The notes below the pieces were generated by a model. It saw nothing but the letters and a program-made list of their open reading frames with translations. It made no database searches and had not been told where the DNA came from. From the NCBI RefSeq assembly GCF_023078275.1, contig NC_062979.1:14737848-14801847 (forward strand): DNA of 64,000 nucleotides, written 5' to 3'. Within the stretch, counting starts at the first letter, position 1. Each line of letters begins with the position of its first letter. The stretch comes from Leguminivora glycinivorella (Eukaryota; Arthropoda; Insecta; Lepidoptera; Tortricidae). The position numbers and the translations under genes were made by a program. This document shows, piece after piece, positions 53,501 to 62,300 of this stretch.

Positions 53501-56500
53501 TCAAGGTTTTTGAAGTAGGGAGGTAATAGGTGTAAATACAGTGAGTCTTCCGCAGTAGGTACTGTTATCTATTCTGTGGCCAACATAAGTCTACCCGTAG
53601 TACAGTCAACAACACAGCTGTGTATACAGACAAAGTGCCAAAAATATGTATACTGTAAGAGGTTTCGCATTCAGAATGAAACCTTTTACAGCAGTCATGG
53701 TCGCTGACTGGCAGTCCCTGATTTAAAATTGGAACAGTATAAGAACGTCAAGGAAAACAGACACTTCAATGGGTCATTCATATAGAAGCAGCGATTGAGA
53801 GTGAACGGTTGTACTTAGCTCCTAAAATATAAAAAAATATTGATTCAAAGCGTTGTTTAAATGTTTGGATGCTCTCCACTGATAGGCCGACTCTCTTACA
53901 TGGTGGAGGCACTAACGTCTGAAAGTTTCCCCTAGTTTCGGTTTCAGAGTTTTCAGACAACGAACCCCGACCTCACAGCGCGAGGAAGCGCATGCCAAGC
54001 GATAAGACAAACGCGCTTTAAGAAGAAGGAAAACAAAGTGACCATCGTCGCCGATACGAAGAGCTATTCCGGGTGATATATTTCTTATTATCTAATATTC
54101 AGTGTCACCCATTCAGTAGTTAGAACATAGCTGTGCAAAATAGACATTAACATGGAATTGGAAAAATTCAACGGAACAACGGACGTTGAAGATTTCATCA
54201 TCCAGTACAAAATTGTTTCTCAAGTAAAAAAATATAAGGAGGAACAAAATAAGTATGCAATTGCGGCATATTTAAGCGGACCAGCTTTGCAATTTTACAA
54301 AGCAAATTTCAACAACTTTGCATCCCTTGATGACATATATGACAAGCTCAAAAAGGAATTTCCATCACGCGTCAATTATGCACAGGCATTTTATTATAGA
54401 ACACAAGCACCTCATGAGTCGCCGTTAGACTATTACTATGCTCTGGATGCTTTAGCCACCAAAGCGACGGGCATAAACAATGAGACATTTATAAAACACT
54501 TCCAGAGAAATACCAGTGAGAAATACAAAATGTATTTTGCGACAATACAGGCACAAACAAAAGAGGATTTGCGGAAAGCAGTTTGGCAATACGTAGACAT
54601 TTTTGAAGCCGACAAATCCCCTCAGTTAAATATACCACTCACTGAAAGTGTTTCAATTTCATTGCCAACCACAATACCTGATAAGGAAACACTATGTAGC
54701 TCCTATACAATAACAGGGGCGTCAACGCCAATTGCGTCAACGTCAGCTCCATCATATCATACACCAATACCATCGCCAATTCCACCAACAACAACGTCAG
54801 CAAGCAACGCAAATGAAAGTCAGATTCCCGACCCACACATAACGCCAATGCGTGGTACCCAAACTCGTTATAATTTCAGAGACTCAACCTTACGTCAACC
54901 ACAATATCGCAGCCAATACTACGGCGGCAGGGGCCGATACCAGCCACAGGGGCAATCTCCGAGAGGTGGATTCACACCGCGGCAGTCAAGAAACGAAAAC
55001 CCAAACGACGACCAGCGACGTGGCAACGGAGCACCGCGCCGTTGAATGCCCTACGCTCCGACATACATACAGGCAAATCCAGACTAACTGGTTATACGTT
55101 AATATCATTTTATAGCAGGAATTATTTAGCGCTAATGGATACCGGAGCCGAGGCTTCATGCATAAGTTTATCAATAATTAATAAATTAAACTTAAAATAT
55201 AATAACGAAAGTAATACGTTATTAACATTAGTAAATAACGCGCTCCTTCAACCATTAGGAACTATAAGGCTAAATATCGTTTTTGGAAGCGCAGTTTTTA
55301 CATATACATTTCAGGTATTGAACTTACCACGTGACCAGTTCATTTTGGGTACTGACTTCGCAGAAGATTACAAGGCAGATATTAATTACGAAACGGGACA
55401 AGCAATATTACTAAATAAGTTTGCTTCACCACTATTACGCCGTCAAGAAATCGAAATATGGCTTTCTCAAACAAATAACGAATCGCCAACAAAGGATACT
55501 TCAGTAAACGCTGTCATCATCCAGAAATCAGGGGACATACCCATAATCAAGGATGGCGATCTTCAATTAAACCAACACAGAGAATTATTTAGTATTACGG
55601 AAGACATCAACTCCATAAAGGTAAATGAAAATTTAACACATACCCAAATCCAACAACTCAAGAGCTTGCTACACAATTATGAAGATAGATTTGCTTACTG
55701 TGCATCAAATCTAGGAGCCTACAATGGTTATTTAATCGACATTGAGACTACAGATGAAATCCCGGTCCACAGACCACCTTACAGGACTTCAGCGAAACAA
55801 AGAGAATTAATTGAAGAACAAGTGCAAGAAATGTTAAAAAATGACATTATTGAACGATCACAAAGTCCGTATTCTTCACCAGTCGTGATTGTAGAAAAAT
55901 CGGATGGAAAACCACGTTTTTGCATCGATTTCAGGGCGTTAAATAAGAAAATAAAAGCCGATGCTTACCCAATACCAAAGATTGAGGAACTACTTGCATG
56001 CCTAGAAGGAGCAAGATATTTCGCAGAATTAGACCTCAATTCTGGTTATTGGCAATTAAGACTTGGAAAAGGAAAAGAAAAAACAAGTTTTATTACTCAG
56101 TCAGGGTTATATTCCTTCAAAACTCTTCCTTTCGGCCTGAAGACGTCGCAGGCGGTATTTCAGCGAGCTATGGATACAGTACTAGCAGAGCTAAAATACA
56201 AATCAGTACTGGTTTATGTAGACAACATAATAGTGTATGCAAAAACCTTCAAAGAATTCCTATTGGCCTTAGAACAAGTGCTAAGGAAGTTTCAAAAGGC
56301 AAATCTTACACTGAAGCCAACAAAATGCAAGATCGGCTATACGAAATTAACAATCCTCGGACATACTGTATCTGCACAAGGAATTGAACCGGTAGAGGAA
56401 AGGGTCAAAGCAATGCGAGAAGCAAAACCACCAAGAAACTTGAAAGAACTGAGATCGACATTGGGACTGTTTTCATACTATAGGAAATTTATATCAGGAT

Positions 56501-59362
56501 TTGCCCAAGTGACGTTACCACTTACGGAACTAACAAAGAAAAACAAAAAGTTTGTATGGACAGCCGAGGCACAAACTGCGTTCGAAGAAATGAAGAAAAG
56601 AATATGTCAAGCTCCTATATTAAGTTATTTTTCATCAGACGACGACATAATTACCAGACTATATGTTGATGCATCAGATCAAGCATTAGGATGCTGCCTC
56701 ATGCAAGGAACATCTCAACTAAGACCAGTAGCATTTGCATCAAGAAAGCTTAGTGAAGCAGAGAAACGATATGCCATTACTGAAAAAGAATGCCTCGGCT
56801 TAATATGGGCAATAACATACTTTAAACAATATTTATGGGGCTTAGAGTTTGAAGTGGTAACAGACCACAAAGCATTGGTATGGCTTCGCACCCGCAGAGA
56901 CATGAATGGACGTTTAGCAAGATGGGCATTAGCTATACAACCATGGAACTTCAAAATTGTATATTGCAAGGGCAAAGATAATATTCATGCAGATTTCCTT
57001 AGTCGGAATCCACTTTATGATGACACGCAGGAAAAGCCCACAGAGCAACCAGACGGCTTGTGCCTATATAGTTTTCGAAAAAGCGACATAGAACAAAAAC
57101 AACAAGAAGATATGTTTTGTAAAAATATTTTAAAGAAAATGAACGGTGAAAGACATTACAAGACCTATCATGTAAAAAATGGATTATTATGTAAGAAAAC
57201 ATGGGTCGACAACACTCTACGTGATGTTGTAGTACTACCTGAGAATTTATTTTCAGATTGTATGCAGGAGTTGCATGACAACGCATGGGGCGGTGCACAT
57301 TTTGGCTTATTCAAAACACTGAAGAAATTCAAACTACGCTACTACATTGAAAACGCGGAGAAGAAAATAGACAACTATATTAAATCATGCATAAAATGCC
57401 AAGAGAAAAATATGAAACATACAAAAGCTCCACTCGTGAATGTGAAGGTGAATAATTTTGGCCAACAGGTGGCATTAGATATATTAGGCCCATTCTGCAA
57501 ATCCAATGAAGGCCATCGTTATGTAATTGGAGCAATAGAATACCTCAGTAAATATGCAATATGCAAAGCCGTTCCTAGAGTAACAGCTGATGTTATATCC
57601 CAGTTCCTTATTGAATACATTTTCTGCAATCTAGGCGGAGTTAAATCTATTCTTACAGATCAAGGCTCGGTGTTTACATCAAAAGTAGTGCAAAGAACAG
57701 TAGAAGATTATGGTGCTAAGCTTCGCCATACGACTGCATTTAATCCAAAAGCGAATGGGTTAATTGAGAGGCTTTTTAAGACTCTGAATATATCTTTGTC
57801 AAAATATGTCCAAGACAATCAAAAGGATTGGTCAGTGTATCTGCCAAAAATCATATTTTCTTACAATGCTTCGGTACAATCATCGACAGGACTGTCACCG
57901 TATAACATAGTTTATGGCAGAGAACCATGCTTAAGCATGGATATGGAGCTCAATATTAAGGAGGGAGAAACTCATACCTTAGAAGACAAAGCGAACCATA
58001 TAAAAGACTTACAGAAGTTGGCAGCGGCAAGAATCGCTAAAGTTCAAGCGAAGCAAAAGATATACTACGATAAAAAAACTAAATTTACGCAATTTGCCCA
58101 AAATGACCTGGTTATGGTATTAAAACCTAGACGTATAACAGGACGAAGTCTTAAACTTTGTAGACTGTACAAAGGCCCTTATAGAATAATCCAAAAGCTA
58201 ACTGAAGTTAACTATATCATTCAGCGTCTATCGTCAAAAGGAAAGGCTAGAAAAGAAATTGTACATATAGATAAACTTAAGAAATTCTATCCTAGGTCCA
58301 TAGGTTAGGTTTAGGTTATAGGTCATTAGTAATCCATCGTAAGTTAATTTTAGTCTTTTCAACCGCATACATTGAATTAGAAATAAAAAAATAATAAGCT
58401 AAAATAATAAAGTAAAATAACAATTGACAGAAAATTTGCAATTGCATATGGTGTTGAAAAGGTTAATTTTGTACATAGTAGCCAATGCTCAGAGTGCATT
58501 TTGAATAGTGGAGTGCAGTACATGGTTTGGGAAATTTATTTATTAATTTATTATACAATTATTGATAACTGATTGCTCAAATTTATTCCATAATGTTTTC
58601 CTATAGCTACCAGTAAGGTTAAGTTATATAAAAACATGTAAACTGTGGAATAAAACACACCCCAAACTGTAAATATTTAATAAATAGATATAATTGTTTA
58701 AAGTTATAGAGTAATACGTCACAACACCCTTATAATTTCCTGACTACAAAGAACAATGTTCATACACATTTCTTTTACATGTATCAAGACAAGGCCGACT
58801 AGATGACCAGTTGATCCAGCTGTTCACGGTGTGGCGAGATGGCTGGCGGTCATATGCAACCCCCACTTCGTCGTCATCACCAACGTGCAGCGCACTGCAG
58901 CTGCAGCAATCTTCATGAGCCGATCGGGCTCCACTTCACTTCGCAACCGGCGCGGCGGGAAGATTGGCGGCCATGAGAAGCCCCCACTTCAACGCCACCG
59001 CCAACAAGAATCGGCATCTTCAAAATTTATTATGTTTTTTCATGTGAAATAAACGTTTTGCCTTGTTTTTTTACTTGAAGTTAGGTGAATTTGCTAACAG
59101 CTGTCATGTCAATGTCATCTAGTCATGGCCACAGACAATTAGCTGTCAGAAAGTTCAAAATAAAAGGGTTTAGTCGATGGGCAGGGGTTAGGTTTTTGCC
59201 ATTGGTTTTCCTAACCATAGTCCATATCTGACTAATTTGCGAGGACCTTGGCTATAGTCCAACTATCCAAATTATGGCGGTCTCAACCGTGGACTAGGCA
59301 ACCACGCAAAGAGCGTTAGATGTTGGCTACCTTGAATGAGGCTGTCACTATTGGGTGTTAGG

Positions 59363-59396
<34 letters not shown>

Positions 59397-62300
59397 TGTG
59401 TAGGGGGGCCTGGCTTAGGTAGGGCCAACCGGTAGTTAGGGTAGAATAGGATAGGATAGGGTGTAGTATTGTGAACAATGGCTGCTTCTAACATAAGGGG
59501 GAGGGATATGTAAGAGGTTTCGCATTCAGAATGAAACCTTTTACAGCAGTCATGGTCGCTGACTGGCAGTCCCTGATTTAAAATTGGAACAGTATAAGAA
59601 CGTCAAGGAAAACAGACACTTCAATGGGTCATTCATATAGAAGCAGCGATTGAGAGTGAACGGTTGTACTTAGCTCCTAAAATATAAAAAAATATTGATT
59701 CAAAGCGTTGTTTAAATGTTTGGATGCTCTCCACTGATAGGCCGACTCTCTTACAATACACACCTTTATGTACAGGCAATAAAGTTCTGTATACATATTT
59801 TTGGCACTTTGTCTGTATACACAGCTGTGTTGTTGACTGTACCTAACCCATCTTATGCTAACTTTATTTGTGAGCTAATGAGGTACGTTTAGTCTATCTT
59901 ACGATATATTGGCAAGCCTCTCATGTGCTAGCCCGGCTGTTGTTGAAAATTAAAGCGATACCCTTACAAGACATAAAAAGGTTGTTTCTCTTTGCAGATT
60001 CAACTTGGAGAAAAACACCGGATCCATGAAGCTGTTTGGCAACATGACTTTCGTGGGTGACTACGAGACGGATGGTGCTATCGTCCTCATACCTGTCAAA
60101 GGAAATGGGAAAATATCTGTGAAATGCTGTAAGTACTGACACTTTTTCTATGGCGCTCCTGGCGCATTCAGCCAGCCGGTACTGACACTATTGACACTTA
60201 GGCCGATAGTTCACTATCATATATTTATCATAGAAATATGATCATAGGCTACATGCCGTCTTTTTTCTTCACGCTAGAGAAAAAGGGAGGCATACAGACC
60301 TAAATTTCTATGATAAACATATGATAGTGGACTATCGGCCTTAATGACCTAGATTAAAAAAAAGGTTAGGTGCGTAGGTACTTTTGCATAATAATACCTA
60401 TCTAAAGCCCACCCACAATAAGTTTGCATCAATTTTGATAGCCCTGCCTCTGTAAGGGTTAAGTAAACGTCAACAGTTGCACCAGTGAGGCTGTCAAAAT
60501 TGTTGCACACTTATAGTGGTTTGACTTTCCACATGACTGACCACACTAGGGCAAAAAGGGTTTGCCACCAACTTATAAGTCTTATAACCTAATTAAATAA
60601 GTGGCGGTCGGGCTGCAGGTAGGGGCTGTAATTTGTGCATCGCATAAATGCCACTGCGGGAGCGACGTGGAGACTGGGGCGCCACGCACGGCCTTTCTTG
60701 CCAGCGAAGTGCGGGGCGTTTATCGCGTCACGCCGCGCTCAACGACATTATCCGACGGTCTCTTACCTCTGTAAACGTGCCCGCAATATTAGAGCCAGTC
60801 GGTATAGCGCGGTATAATGGTAAGAGACCCGACGGAATGTCGCTGATACCGTGGAGGATGGGACGAGTGCTGGTGTAGGATGCAACCTGTGTGGACACAC
60901 TGGCCCCGTCTCATCTTCACGGTACCACAAAGAAAGCGGGCGCGGCTGCAGAGGGTGCGGAGACACATAAAAGACGCAAATACGGAGGTCTCGACGCCAA
61001 TTACAACTTTGTTGCTTTTGGCGTCGAGGCCCTCGGTCCGTGGGGCCCGGGCGCCCAGATTTTATACAAGGACTTGGCGAAGCGGCTGACTGATTCTACG
61101 GGGGACAAAAGAGCTGGCGGCTTCCTCGCTCAACGTATAAGTATTGCAATTCAGCGAGGAAATGCTGCCAGCATCTTGGGCACTATGCCTCAGGGGCCTC
61201 TTTAGACTTAGATTTTTAGTTTTCTTTTTAATTGCCTAGTTATGATATTTATTGTATGGAATTTTTATTTAAGTGTTTTTATCAAACTGTTGGACTTATT
61301 TAATAAACAAATGAAACGTTTGTAGGCAATTCAAGGGTATTAAATAAATAATAAATTCCTAACACTAAAAATCTTGAGATTACCATGAAACAGGTTTTAC
61401 GGCTAGTTGCAATGTAATACTAATATTCAGTCTACATTTTCTTGACCCACATTCCTAAAAAAAGATGAATACTTATTAGCATGAATCTGCCTAAAGCGCA
61501 AAGAGACACTTTAGTTAGGTTTAATGCCAACAGCAATCGGCCTCCGACGTTCGTGCCAAGCCCGTAAATAAAACTTATTATTAAGTTGTATGGGTACTTT
61601 TTTATTAAATCTAATAGTCGTGCATATTTTAATTACCATTCTCCTTTTAAATTTGCTTTTATAGTATAAAAGCAAATGGCAACCAATGGTATAAAATTTA
61701 TACTTTTGGTTGTCATTTCTATTTTTCAGTTTTTATTTATTTTCCCTGCACAAAAAATTTCAAAGACAAATAATTATCTAAGTACTTGATTTTAAAGAAA
61801 TTAGTAATCGTGCAAATCATTATTCTGAATCATATATGAATTCGTGGCGTAAATACATAAAATGGTAGTTCTTATCTCAATAGAAAACAAATAAAGAAAA
61901 AATCAATTGAAATGTCAAAACCCACAAAAACTTATCCACCCCACCAAACGTGTCCACCAATCAATCATTTGTTTTGTCTCCACTATATATTTTTTCTGTA
62001 CCTTTTGCTAAGGTGTGCAAATAAAGAGTATTCTATATATCTATCTAACGTATTTATTGCTTAGGCTCTGTATTATACATATACAATTTGCATTCGGGTT
62101 GCATTGCACCCCGTCTGTATCAGCCCTTATAGTTATTTTTATGACTATTAAATACCTAGATGTCGCTTTTGTCTGTAAAAAAATCCGGCTCGACGCTCAA
62201 TTTTTATTTGAAATCCCTTTAGCCCTTTATAATTCTTTCGCGTAGCTCCGCCTAAAACGTGATGAAAATATTTTCATTGCATGTTTGACAAAAATAGTTT

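Larger units (their letters stand above)
53654..59755 (+). mobile_element. Ty3/gypsy-type LTR retrotransposon (6,102 bp)
   Basis: Two 247-bp LTRs (53654-53900, 59509-59755), each TG...CA, look identical by eye. The 4-bp target duplication ATAC is at 53650-53653 and 59756-59759. The 5' LTR is followed directly by TGGTGGAGGC, a plausible tRNA primer-binding site. The purine run AAGGGGGAGGGA (59495-59506) just before the 3' LTR is the polypurine tract. Coding order is gag, then protease-RT-RNase H-integrase, the Ty3/gypsy order; no env frame. It stands in intron 2 of gene B on the same strand. Identical LTRs imply very recent insertion. Confidence 0.96.
53600..59842. mobile_element. Tc1/mariner-type MITE split by the LTR retrotransposon
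   Basis: 53600-53653 and 59789-59842 are perfect inverted copies over 54 bp (beginning GTACAGTCAACAACACAGCT). TA lies at each element edge (53601-53602, 59840-59841), with CAGTC ends like those at 8.55 and 22.4 kb. Without the 6.1-kb retrotransposon and one copy of its target duplication the MITE would be about 131 bp. Confidence 0.93.

Noticed and set aside
58831..59052. 73-codon frame after pol, considered as an env or third ORF
   Set aside because: Too short, arises from a GC-rich diverged direct repeat, no signal peptide or membrane segment.
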